Notes under the pieces: model-generated
Told to the model about the DNA's origin: nothing
The model's input: only the letters and a program-made list of their open reading frames with translations
Database searches by the model: none
Shown here: positions 1 through 63,837 of the stretch, piece by piece
How positions within the stretch are numbered: the first letter of the stretch is position 1
Layout of the letters: each line of letters opens with the position of its first letter
Program-made: the position numbers and the translations under genes
DNA from: Prinia subflava
Lineage: Eukaryota; Chordata; Aves; Passeriformes; Cisticolidae
Direction of reading: 5' to 3'
Length of the DNA stretch: 64,000 nucleotides
Assembly: GCF_021018805.1 (NCBI RefSeq)
Contig: NC_086258.1
Coordinates: forward strand, 14,656,692-14,720,691

Positions 1-52
1 TGTTCCTCATGTTGATTCCTGAAATGCAGAAGCATTGTATACGTGACTGCAG

Positions 53-288
53 TAGGGTTTGCTCCTTTAGCACAGGAGAGCAGCAGGAAGGGTAGCAGAA
101 AGCCTCATGGAGGACAGAATTCCATGCAGGAACAGCACAAAAAATGTGATGGATCTGTAATGAGTTCAGGAAGTACTTTAGCTACAGTAAGAAGTTATGA
201 TTGGCTTAGGGAAGGTTTAGAAGAAAAACCTGTGCCAAAGAGGCAGACCAGGAGAACAATGCCCTTTGCAAAGGTGTTGAATGATTAG
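53..288 (+). CDS. Possible last coding exon of an unidentified upstream gene (partial)
   Basis: An open frame runs from the left edge region to a TAG at 286-288. The frame is blocked upstream by a TGA at 13-15, so an exon would need an acceptor after that point. Candidate AGs are at 28-29 and 51-52, the latter giving the start used here. The predicted tail is hydrophilic and basic, with the segment YDWLREGLEEKPVPKRQTRR and the C-terminus MPFAKVLND. I do not recognise the family and no domain is visible. The composition looks more like protein than the surrounding noise ORFs, and a cluster of AATAAA signals lies about 1.9 kb downstream at 2193-2212, as a 3' UTR would have. It could also be a chance ORF. 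It is cut by the window edge, so the rest of the gene cannot be judged. Confidence 0.3.
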
Positions 289-2192
289 AAAGGGTATGAG
301 TTAATGAGGCAAATTAACAAAGAGGCAGAGAAAACTGCTGGTAGAAACGTTCATCATTCTTCACAATCTCATTTTTCTATTTTTTTTTGGCCACATTAAT
401 AGAGCTTTACCAAAAAAAAAAAAGGAAATGAAGGTGTAATTCTCTACTGATCAACTCATCTTTAACTCCATGATCTCCAGGGCTGGTGTCTATAGTTCAG
501 CCATGTCAGGCTCTGGGAAATTTAGTAAATGATGAAGTTAGTAGAAGTAAACAGAATCCAGATAATTTAAAGTATCTTTATTTTAAAAAATTGTCTCAGG
601 AAAATAGTTTTAACTTTTTAATTGACTCTCGAAATCATAATAATAGGGGCAGAGCTCTCTTGCATTCTTGATATCATTACAGAAGCTGGAGAAGAATGTG
701 ATATAATACCAGCCAGCTCTCATTACTGCTGAAGGAATGTGCCATGATTAAACCTATATACGAAAGAAATGGAATGTAATTCTTAAATGTTGATTTGCTT
801 TGAACATATTCCACATCCCGAGGAATGAGTTTCCAGTATACTCTTACATTTCTAAAGATGGGGAGGACCTCACCTCTAAAAAATTAACTACAACCATCCT
901 CTTCTGAAAATGAACACTACTTGGTTAAAGATGTTTGTACACATTCCCCAGTGTCCACAACCACTAAATCCTTTGAGAACTATCTGTGAAAGCAAAACTT
1001 CCTCCTTCTTCCTCTTGGTAAATTCAAGAAATCAAAGCCCTTTTTAATGCAGCTATGGAACAGAAAAAGATGTTGTATTTCTAAAAACTTCTTCAAAAGT
1101 TTTACTCATATGACACCCATACCACTGATATGATATCATAATGATACCAACTATTACATTATTTTCTCCTTGTGGATTCTTCAACAACCCTGTTGATGTC
1201 CTAAAGATACTCGACCTTGCCCCTTCTCTACACATTTCTGCCAATCCTTTAGAGGGAGGCTCAGCTGTGACGCTCTGGCTGAAGAAGGCTGGATTGAATT
1301 TTCAATCTGTTGTCCAAAATGATCTGCAGGGTGATGCAAGGCACTCCCATCCCTGCGGACCCCAGTGAGCTACCTCATCTTTAAAGGATGTGTTGTTCAG
1401 TGATATCAGCCTGCAGGGGAGCACGGGGCTCTTGATATTTGCTTGTCCTTCTCACAGGATCAGCCCTGCACAGAGTGAATCCTCCTGCAGTGGAACTGCA
1501 TAAAGACACAATTTACTGCAAACTCCTGGCTTCTGAAACTGAAAGCAGGATCAGCGAGACATTGGCTCTGTTAATCTGAGAATATTTTGGGAACTTGGGG
1601 GATAGTGCTGGCTCCAGAACCTCTGGATCATAACATTCCAGTGGGATTCCTTGGCTGGGAAAGCAGCACTTTCAGTCATCAGGGACTGTCAGTGTCTTTG
1701 GTCCCCTACACTGCTGCAGTTTCTGGTGCTCTGCCAGGCTTCCCTTCGTCTGCTGCCTGCACATCTCGCACTGGTTCCTCACGGAGCTGCTCAGCTTAAA
1801 TCCCGCCTGGCAGCTCTACTCAGTGAAGGGAACAGTGAGTGAAAATCCTCATTTCCCAACAGAACTGGGAGACAGGACAGGACACAAACACCTGTGGGGC
1901 ACCCGAGGCACAGCCCTCGTGCCCCTGGGACAGGAGGGAAGGGAGGGAGCAGCAGCTGGCACCTGGTGCCTCTGTGTGTCTGAGGGCAGCCTGGTCCAGG
2001 TCGTTCTCCCCACCTTAGGCATGAGAAGACCTGGTCCTGACCTAACTGGGACCCAGCCCTGCCAGGCTAATGGGGCTGGAGCCCCTCTCCTCCCCCTGTT
2101 AAACAGACACCTGCTCTACAGCACTGTCCCACATGCCACTGAGGCATTCGGGATGTATTTGTAAGTTGTGTTGGTCGTCTAAAAGATAAGTA

Positions 2193-2212
2193 AATAAAAT
2201 CAAATAAATAAA
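2193..2212 (+). promoter_or_regulatory. Cluster of three AATAAA poly(A) signals
   Basis: Three overlapping or adjacent AATAAA hexamers occur at 2193-2198, 2203-2208 and 2207-2212, in an imperfect tandem of the word AAATAAAATC. They would suit the 3' end of the gene whose last exon may lie at 53-288, giving a UTR of about 1.9 kb. AT-rich DNA makes such hexamers by chance, so this remains weak without transcript data. Confidence 0.3.
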
Positions 2213-3965
2213 ATCAAATATGGCACGTATTAATGAAAAATGCACAGCAGTAGCAGCCATCCTGCAGACATTTTACATGCTGACCCAAATGCGCTGACTG
2301 TCAGTTAATGCTCTAACTTGCAATATATCACAGTGAGGTGAGCAGCTTGCTCAAAAATCTTTGAAAAATTTATAGTTCAGCAAGTTGCTTTCTGAAAAGC
2401 AGTTTGAAACCAAGTATGCTTCATGACCTTTAAAAAACATTTTTAATGAAAGCATTAAAATGTTCGTATAACTACTGAATAATGAAATACTGTATTTAAT
2501 CCCAGTGGGGTTTTTTAAATATTGGCATTTCAATTAATGTCTGACACACTGGTTATCCATTAGAAAAAGATCATGTAGAAAGAATTCTATGTTTAATATA
2601 ATATTAAACACTTTTGTCAAATTATATCAGAATTATTGGATGTTGGGTCCAAAGCACACTGCAAAACCCCAGAAATGAATAATCATCATGTTAGGAAAAA
2701 TCTAGAAATATGTTAAGTATGTGAAAAATAGTTTTATATTTTTTCTGCTCAGTTTAGCAGTGGCCAGGTAATGTTGCAATATTTGCAAACCATCAGCCAT
2801 TTACTTTATATAGTTGGTTTGAGAAAAGCATAATGACCTACGTGAATTTGTAACAGATTGGAACTTTAATAGTATAACCTTCAGTTACAAATGGGTTTTT
2901 TTTAATTTTTTTTTTTTTAATGCAGGAATCAGGACACCTGCAATGTCTTTGGGATGTGAATTCACCTAACCATTACAAAGTAACTTTTTAACTGTTTCAG
3001 TGCAATATAAAGCCTAAAAGTCCATAGATATATGGTGTCCATGTTGCATAGTAAATGCCACTTTAGACTTTGTTTCAAATTCTCTTCTTTTGAACCAGTG
3101 GTGAAGCACTGAACCAGCTCTGCCTGTGCTGTGAAGGAGGTTGGTGTCTAACATTTGCTAGTTCTGTGTTGAAGGGCTGATGGCACAGGGGACAGGCACA
3201 GCCCTTGCCAAGGAAGGGATCCCAGGACTCCTCTGCTCCCTATTGAAGTGACAGTGGAACAGCAGTGCCACCACTGCTGGAAGCACTGGAAATCACCTGG
3301 AAGAACCTGGCACTCAGGACACTTTGGGAAGAAGTGAGTCCCCACGTACAGTGTAGAAGTCACATTTTATGGAAGGAAGCTTTGAGAACCACATTGCACT
3401 TCCAAGCCCTTCAGTGGGGAAAAAAATCAGTTGCATGGCCCAGGTTTGAACTAATCGGCCCAAGCTCCAAGCTCTGTTGTGATGGGACCACTCCAGACAT
3501 GGTTACAGCTCAGCTCCACACAACTGCAGAGAGGGACCCTCCTGGGCTGTGTGGAAGCCACATGAGGAACTCAGAGAAGCACAGGTCATCTTCTCATCCC
3601 ATGCTGGGGTCCTGATCCACACCTGGATCCTCATCCCTGCCTACCCATGTGATAATACTTCACTGGTTACCTCAGCAGGAAGAAGCCACAGCAGTGACAT
3701 GACCAAACGAGTATTAGTAAGGTTGTTAGTAAGAGTAGGTGTGTGATGTATTAGCTCAGACTTCTAAAGTAACCTTGACTGTGGCAACCTTTGTAGGTTT
3801 TCTAGGAGCTTTTCTCACCCTTGAGACCCCTCTGGCCCTGCAGAAAGCTGCCCACGACTTTGATGGAGCTCCCCTCATGGGAAATGTGTTGCAGAGCTGG
3901 GAAAACTCTGGAAAGGGTAGGTGTTAAATTAGGCCACATGGCACGGATGCAAGGCATTTTAAATT

Positions 3966-3988
3966 TTATTATTATTATTATTATTATT
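3966..3988. repeat. (ATT)n microsatellite
   Basis: Nearly eight uninterrupted TTA/ATT units lie about 1.2 kb upstream of the SMURF2 start codon. This is a simple sequence repeat, likely length-polymorphic, with no evidence of function. Confidence 0.95.
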
Positions 3989-4263
3989 CAGCAAATGGCA
4001 GTTCACAGAACCCAACTGCCGATTTCTACACAGTGCAGATAAGAACAAAATTGGTCCAAAGTTTAACAATTTCCAGGGTTGGTCTGTCACACCTTGTCTA
4101 CAGGGAATAGTGCCCTGGAAGAGCAGCACTCCTGTGTGGGACCACATATTTCAGCCTGGCTCTGAATTCTCCTGCCATGTCTTTTCCCATTTATACCCTC
4201 AATTTTTCCGTCCCAACTCCCCACACCACTTCTCTGTCATCCTCTCCACCTTGGCCATTCTCC

Positions 4264-4728
4264 TAACCCTCCCGACCCCCAGCTCTCTCAGGACATGGCC
4301 ATTCCCCGGATCCCTCCCGATCGCCAGCTCACACGGCCTTTCCCTGATCCCTGCCGATCCCCAGCTCTCCCAGGCCATTCCCCGATCCCTCCCGACCCCC
4401 AGCTCTCTCAGGACATGGCCATTCCCCGGATCCCTCCCGATCGCCAGCTCACACGGCCTTTCCCCGATCCCTCCCGATCCCCAGCTCTCCCAGGCCTTTC
4501 CCCGATCCCTCCCGATCCCCAGTTCTCCCAGGCCATTCCCTGATCCCTCTCGATCCCCAGCTCTCCCAGGCCATTCCCGGATCCCTCCCGATCCCCAGCT
4601 CACACGGCCATTCCCCGATCCCTCCCGATCCCCAGCTCTCCCAGGCCATTCCCCGATCCCTGCCGATCCCCAGCTCACACGGCCTTTCCCCGATCCCTCC
4701 CGATCCCCAGCTCACACGGCCTTTCCCC
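4264..4728. repeat. GC-rich minisatellite, about 37-bp units, next to the SMURF2 promoter
   Basis: About twelve imperfect units are built from a block like CCCGATCCCTCCCGATCCCC followed by CAGCTCTCCCAGG or CAGCTCACACGG. Unit length is about 37-38 bp with one 45-bp variant. The first two blocks form a higher-order 120-bp unit: the ACATGG variant at about 4291-4297 recurs exactly 120 bp later. The plus strand is C-rich, so the minus strand carries four G-runs with 1-3 base loops in most units, a canonical G-quadruplex pattern. The array ends where the CpG-island promoter begins. Long overlapping ORFs on both strands across it are by-products of the repeat. Confidence 0.95.
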
Positions 4729-5000
4729 CGCCCAGGGCGCCCCTGCCGCCGCCACCTGACGCCGTTGCCCCCCCGGGCTCCTGGGCCGACCCGAGGCGGG
4801 GCGCGAGGGGCGGGCAGGGCCTCCCCGGGGCAGGAGGGAGGGACGGAGCGAGAGGAGCCGAGCCGAGCCCGCCGCCAGCCCGTCCGTCCGTGCGGCTCCG
4901 TCCCGGCTTTGTTGTGCTCGGGCCCGGGGGCGGGGAAGCGGAGGGAAGCGGAGGGAAGCGGGGAAGGCTCCGCTCCTCCTCCGCGGCCCCGGCCCCGCTC

Positions 5001-5069
5001 ATGGCGACGCTGGGCACATCCGGGCCTCTCCTCCTTCTCCTCCTCCTCCGGCGGCCGCCGCTGCCCTGA
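5001..5069 (+). CDS. Upstream ORF in the SMURF2 5' UTR (22 codons)
   Basis: An ATG at 5001 opens a 22-codon frame, rich in leucine and ending in RRPPLP, that stops with TGA at 5067-5069, 76 nt before the SMURF2 start codon. The ATG has G at +4 but C at -3, a moderate context. If transcription starts upstream of 5001 this is a translated or scanned-through uORF that would reduce main ORF initiation. If it starts downstream, the ORF is irrelevant. The peptide itself is probably not functional. Confidence 0.4.
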   Translation: MATLGTSGPLLLLLLLRRPPLP

Positions 5070-5144
5070 GCGCCCGGCCCGGCTCCATTCGCGCCTCCCC
5101 CGAGCCCTTGGCGGAGCAGCGGCGGGGGAGCCCCGGCCGGGGCC

Positions 5145-58750
<53,606 letters not shown>

Positions 58751-58970
58751 CCCTCCCAGCTCTCCCAGACTCTATTTATACTCCTGTCAGCCACAAAGCC
58801 CTTCCTTCCCTCAGCCAAGACTCAAGAAATGCTTGAAATACAGGAAACTTTCCCTTTTCTACACTAGGACACTGGGAGGGAAAGGACAACTTTTGGATTT
58901 TTTTTTTAATTTTTTTAAATTTTTTATTTCAAGAAAATAGGTCCTGTGGTTCCTGCCATAGGATCATTCA

Positions 58971-58977
58971 GCTGCTA
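58971..58977 (+). promoter_or_regulatory. Possible miR-15/16/424 family target site
   Basis: GCTGCTA pairs with seed bases 2-7 of AGCAGCA-seed microRNAs with an A opposite base 1 (7mer-A1). It lies 220 nt after the stop. SMURF2 has been reported as a target of miR-424/503 in mammals, as I recall. A seven-base match is weak alone. Confidence 0.25.
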
Positions 58978-59965
58978 TTAAAAACTAATATCTTGAACAT
59001 ACAGAATGCTGACTTTTCCTACATTTCAACAGTTAAGCAGTATTCTATACTTAAAGACTACTACTATTTTTGTAAGAGGTAATCTATTATATTTGCCTAC
59101 CTGATTTCTATTCTCAGATACCAAGACACAACTTCAGCAGTCGGTACAAGTCACGTTTCAGCCTGTTTTAAATGTATGATACTGAACAGCATTATACCTG
59201 TTATTTTTGGAAAAAAAGTATTTTGGATTATTCTAACTTTGCATAAAATTGGCTGAAAGAATCATTAATCTTTTTAATGAAAGCCACTTACATGTTAACT
59301 GCATTTTCTTATAGTAAACCATTATATTCTGCAATGTAAATTCCAGGTAAATGTTGCCACAGGGGCTTTTTTTATATTTTTCAAACAGGAATTCTGAATA
59401 TGACGTTTTGGGGTCCTATTTATATCATTTGTCAGATTCCTCCAGCAGAATTTCTAGTGAGTGACACAGACTGTATTTGGTACAGTCCTTGTGTTTACAT
59501 GTGGAAGAACCTTTTCTTAATGAACAGTAGATATTTTGATTTTTTTTTTTTAACAGCATTTTTCTAACAAGTCTGTCAAGAGTATTTTTTTGTTGCTTTT
59601 GACCTTAAATTGAAGCACTGCATTTTCCAGCTGTTGAAGCACTGATGGGCTTTGCCAGCAGAAGCCTGTCAGCAGTTTGTTCCAGAATCCATCCTGTCCA
59701 GTCAACCAAAGTTTGTTTGAATGCAGCCAAATCATGTTCTGTATTTGTTGATGCTAAAGATTTATCAGGTAAAACACGTTGTAATCTTTGTCCAGCTGCT
59801 CATGACACGTGGGTTTAAGTTGCAACTAAGGAAAAATGGTGTATTGACTGAAATATGTGTAATGTGCTTTGGAAATGAGGTTGTAAGAGCACATAATTTA
59901 TTGATTGTAGGGATGGAAGTAAGTATATATATGATTTATAGCATGGGTTGATCTCTTCAAAGGGG

Positions 59966-59971
59966 AATAAA
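59966..59971 (+). promoter_or_regulatory. SMURF2: Candidate proximal poly(A) signal
   Basis: AATAAA in the context GGGGAATAAAATGC, 1.2 kb into the 3' UTR; use would give a short-UTR isoform. Confidence 0.4.
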
Positions 59972-61733
59972 ATGCACTACCAGTAGAGGGAACTGAACTT
60001 TGACGTTAGTTTGGAAATTCTCAGTCGAGATCTGTCTGATCTGCTCGTGCTGTGTGGATAAATCAGGCTGCTCAGAGACAGTGCCATTCTCCTCTCAGCC
60101 ATGAGAATATTTGGAATAAGCAGCAGGTTTTTTTCAATCAGTGTTGTGTTTTTGTAACTTAGGTTACAATTAATCATCAAATCTGCACTATTTTTTCACT
60201 GCCAGTGAGAAGAGAGTCAAAGGTATTGAAAACGCTAAAGGGATGGGATGTAACCAGCTGTTCCATGTGTGCATGGAAGTCACACTGAACCAGCTCTTTT
60301 GCTGTCTGTTCTGTGCAGCTTGAACTAAATTTTGCTCTGCCACAGTGAGTAAACTACTACTGGATGTTGTGTGTTAGAATAGTGGGCAAGGGACTGCTTT
60401 CACGAAATTGTGGTAAGAATCTGGTGAGCCAAATCCGAGTTGATTTTTTTTTTTTGTACAGCTGGCAGGTTTGTTCCAAGGGACTTCTTCCCTTTCTGGG
60501 CTGGCTGCAGGAGGAGGCTACTTAGGGATGTAAAGAGAAAGCCAAGAGGCTTCAGTGACAGCCAGGTTTGAAACATCAGAGCCTTTTCATTCCAGTGCAC
60601 TCTTGCACTCCTGGGTTGGTGCTTTTGCAGCCCTGCTGGGCTCCCCAGTTCAGAGCTCTCTGTCACTGGGGCAGCTGCCCTGGGCCTGGGCAGGTCTGGG
60701 GGAGCACAGCAAGTTCTGGCCCCGTTTGTCCCCCCTGGCTGGGGCACAGCTCCAGCCCTGCCAGGTGAGGCTGTGAGTGACTGCAGGGTTTTACAGACAG
60801 GTTCTTGTGCCTGTTCACAGGAGAGACCCCAGTGTCATAGAACTGACAGAAGTGTTTGTTTTTTTTTTTTTATCCCCCTGTGCTTGCCCAGGCTGTGGCT
60901 GCAGCCTCCCTGGCCACAGAACATGGCAAATATAAAATCTGGCTAGTGGGTTTATGGAATGCACAGTTATGATCACCTTGCTGTCATAAAAGCATCTTTG
61001 GGGAGGGAGGGAGATGAGCTCTGCAGAAAAGAGATCAGAGATCAGCTGATAATTACATTCATTTCACAGCAGCCTTAGCAGTTGCATCTGCTTTCCTACC
61101 AAATATTTTGGTATGGCATTGAGAATTTTTTTAACTGCCACAGATATTGTAAATTTAATATATTATAGGCAAAACTAGACAAATCTGCATTGAACTTTCC
61201 ATAGCTGACAGATGAGGATGAATATACCAAGTATTTTGAGTGCCTTTCTACCTTCATAAAGACTGAGAGCTTTAACTAAAGCACCTCATCACCCAGTCAG
61301 ATGTTTATCTGAAAGTGGTAAAGGGTTTATTCCTTTCCAAAATTTTGTTTCAAGAACATGTCAGCTACTTTCCCCTCTAAAAGGTGCTAAGCCTAATATT
61401 GCATTTTCACCTTGGACTTTCACCCCATGATTAATGTGAATATTTATTTCAATGTGTCCCTCTTACTGGGTTTTACTTTATCCAGTCTTTAGTTGTTTTA
61501 GAGAGATGTCACATCATGGTTTTATGCTGTTGCTTTTCATTATGAATGTTTAATTATGAACAGTGACTTTTGTAGATTTCAAATATACAGTTCACAGTTG
61601 AGTTTCAGAGGATTTAATTTCTCGGTGTAAAGAGTTTTGTAATGGTGCTTTGTACAGTATGTATTCTAATTTTTTTTTGCACATAGGTTCAGTTTCCCTA
61701 AACTGATTTATTTGTACCAAATTTTTGTGTTGT

Positions 61734-61739
61734 ATTAAA
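61734..61739 (+). promoter_or_regulatory. SMURF2: Candidate poly(A) signal (ATTAAA)
   Basis: ATTAAA follows a T-rich stretch with TTGTGTTGT just upstream, about 3.0 kb into the UTR. ATTAAA is the commonest variant of the canonical hexamer. Confidence 0.45.
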
Positions 61740-62188
61740 GTCCAGAGCACACAAGCTGTTTTGAAATTCCTGTTCTACAACACTACATCTGTACTGAACT
61801 CCTGGTGCATTTTAAAGGCTGCATTGATGGAAGTTCAAGCTTTGCTCCTCTCTCACAGCACCATCCTCCAGCTCGATGTAGCATCTTTTTAAACAGCACC
61901 ACACAGTTAACAGGTGCCATTTGTTGTACTTTACACTATCTAGTAGGTTCCTGGCTCTACACATCCTCAGAGCTTTGTCTGTAGTTGTAATTAGTTTATA
62001 CAAGTGTAATTACTCCTCCACAAACTGACAGTTCTTAGTTTATCATTTCCATTGTATTTATTACAGAGTGTTTTAGCGTTGGTATCATTGTATTTTCACC
62101 CAGCTGTTACATGAGCTTTAACAAAAAAAAAAATCTGTATAAAATGGTTTTTAAGTACTTAATGTATGTACCCATGCAGAAGTTGAGC

Positions 62189-62194
62189 AATAAA
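62189..62194 (+). promoter_or_regulatory. SMURF2: Candidate distal poly(A) signal
   Basis: Canonical AATAAA in the context GAGCAATAAATTGTATGC, followed by a TG-rich stretch (TGTATGCTGTTTGCACTGTC). Cleavage would be near 62210. It is taken here as the end of the gene. Confidence 0.55.
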
Positions 62195-63382
62195 TTGTAT
62201 GCTGTTTGCACTGTCACAGCATCAATGGTTTTAAAAGTTCTAAGTTTTTCTTAATTAAACCTTTAAAATGTAACAATGTGATTTTTAAGTAACTCGACTT
62301 TGTTTCAGGAGCAAATACTTGAAACCTGGTGACCTTCTAGGTGCTGTTACCTACAGTGAGGTGTGCAGAACGTTCTAGTCAAACACAGCAGGTCTTGCTT
62401 CTGGCTCCCAGGTACTGGCATGTCTTGGCAAGGACTTTATCTCAGCCCTGGTGAACAGATGTCTCCTCTTAAAACTCAGCAAAGCTACACCATCGTCCTT
62501 GAGGGAAATAAAGGCAAATTTGGTAAAGACTTGCTAGCTTTCATCAACTTAGCTGATAAATATTGCCCTTTAAGGCTTCACGTTCGCCAGGCTTACAGCA
62601 ACTCCCTGACAAGGTTTGTACAAATCAGGGTTTGTGCTTCTGGTTTTGTGGAGAAGTTTTGGGTCTGTATTTTTGCAGTGAGGTATTTCATGTTGTAACA
62701 GCTGTCTGGTTTGTTTAATCTGTAAAAAGTTCCTTTGGATGTTGGGTTTTTTAAGTTTAGTTCTTTTTTGAGTGCTTGAGTGTGAATTCTCTGTGTGTTG
62801 TCAGTTCCATCAGAGACACACCCTCATGGCAACTTTTCAATATTGTATGTACAGTGCAATTAAATCCAGTATTCCTATATCACTTCTCACACAGCAATTT
62901 TAAGCAAGAACTCTTCTACTACCAAGATAAATTAAGAGCTGCAGTTGTCAGGCAGAGGAGGCTGTATCAGTAATGGACTTCATCAGTATCAGCCTGGTTT
63001 TATGTAACTGTTCTCAGTTTAAGTCTCATCCCTCAGTGTTGGCACCTCCAGTGTTTGGCTGGTGAAGCTTGGCTCTCCTGCTGGGCACTGCACTGTTCAC
63101 AGCACTGCAAGATGCTGCAAGGTGCAGTGCCTGCTGTCAGCTCCTGCTGACCTCACAGCTGAAATCAGGTAAAAGCTGACTGGTGAAATGTTTAATCATT
63201 CTTTAATTCAGGTTCTGTCTGTGAAGATGGAGCCATCAGGCTGCACGTGTGAGTGGCCCTGTGGAAGATCAGGAATGCTGTCCACAGCTCCTTCCCAGGG
63301 TTCACAGCTTGCAGAAGCTCATCATGTACAGCTTTAGAAGAAGCTGCAGTGTTTTCTGCTTCAAATTACTTTTCCCAGTGCA

Positions 63383-63460
63383 TAGAAAGAGTATTTTATA
63401 TGCCTCTATAGAAAGAGTATTTTATATGCCTCTATAGAAAGAGTATTTTATATGCCTCTA
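63383..63460. repeat. Perfect triple 26-bp tandem repeat
   Basis: Three identical adjacent units of 26 bp (63383-63408, 63409-63434, 63435-63460), each starting TAGAAAGAGT and ending ATATGCCTCTA. The lack of differences implies recent expansion. Confidence 0.97.
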
Positions 63461-63831
63461 TATTTTATCAAGCCAGCAACACCAACACTGCAAACACAAC
63501 TGAAGGAGTCTTCCCTTGGTTAATGTATTTAAATTCCCAGTTATTTATGTGCAGGCATTCTCTAACTTGGCCTTTCACAGGAAACCTGAAACTCTGATGT
63601 TCTTTTAAAGATCTTCTTGTGCTTTGTGAGCTTTCCAATCTGTGATTTCTGGCTAATGGTCTTAGATTGGCTTAGCAGCCACAGCCCCAGCACAGATGCA
63701 GAGGAGGCTCAGCATCCAACTGTTCCACCAGGAAAACTTCACTAAAGCCCTCTGACTTCATCCCAGCTTCCTCTGGGTAGAGCCCAGCATTACCCCAGCC
63801 TTGCTCAGAAGGTAAGAAGTAATTTGGAAAC

Positions 63832-63837
63832 TTTATT
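63832..63837 (-). promoter_or_regulatory. Possible poly(A) signal of a convergent minus-strand gene
   Basis: TTTATT on the plus strand is AATAAA on the minus strand, in the context GATCACCAATAAAGTTTCC. Sequence to its right (63840-64000) is unique and could be 3' UTR of a gene entering from the right edge. No minus-strand coding sequence is in the window to confirm it. Confidence 0.25.

Larger units (their letters stand above)
289..4263. other. Intergenic stretch upstream of SMURF2 (may include 3' UTR of the upstream gene)
   Basis: No ORF here resembles a known protein, and the ORFs present are short and overlap on both strands. The first 1.9 kb could be 3' UTR of the gene that may end at 288. 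Around 1580-2160 the DNA is GC-richer and gives chance ORFs of about 60-113 codons. From 2200 to 3050 it is AT-rich with poly-T runs near 2900. Apart from an ATT microsatellite at 3966-3988, I see nothing else specific. Confidence 0.6.
58751..62215 (+). other. SMURF2: SMURF2 3' UTR (about 3.5 kb)
   Basis: Non-coding AT-rich sequence follows the stop to the most distal strong poly(A) signal at 62189. Candidate signals are AATAAA at 59966-59971, ATTAAA at 61734-61739 and AATAAA at 62189-62194. A GC-richer insert-like part lies at about 60580-60780. A 7-mer GCTGCTA at 58971-58977 fits the miR-15/16/424 seed. Length is similar to the roughly 3 kb UTR of mammalian SMURF2 as I recall. The true end needs transcript data. 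Confidence 0.75.

Noticed and set aside
4110..5069. 319-codon plus-strand ORF, with 159- and 88-codon minus-strand ORFs on top
   Set aside because: The frames stay open because the minisatellite has few stop codons; the predicted proteins only repeat the SRSPALPGHSPIPPDPQ-like unit and then run into the 5' UTR.
62363..62698. 111-codon plus-strand ORF downstream of SMURF2
   Set aside because: It begins beyond the distal poly(A) signal, has no known relatives that I recognise and shows no splice or promoter context.
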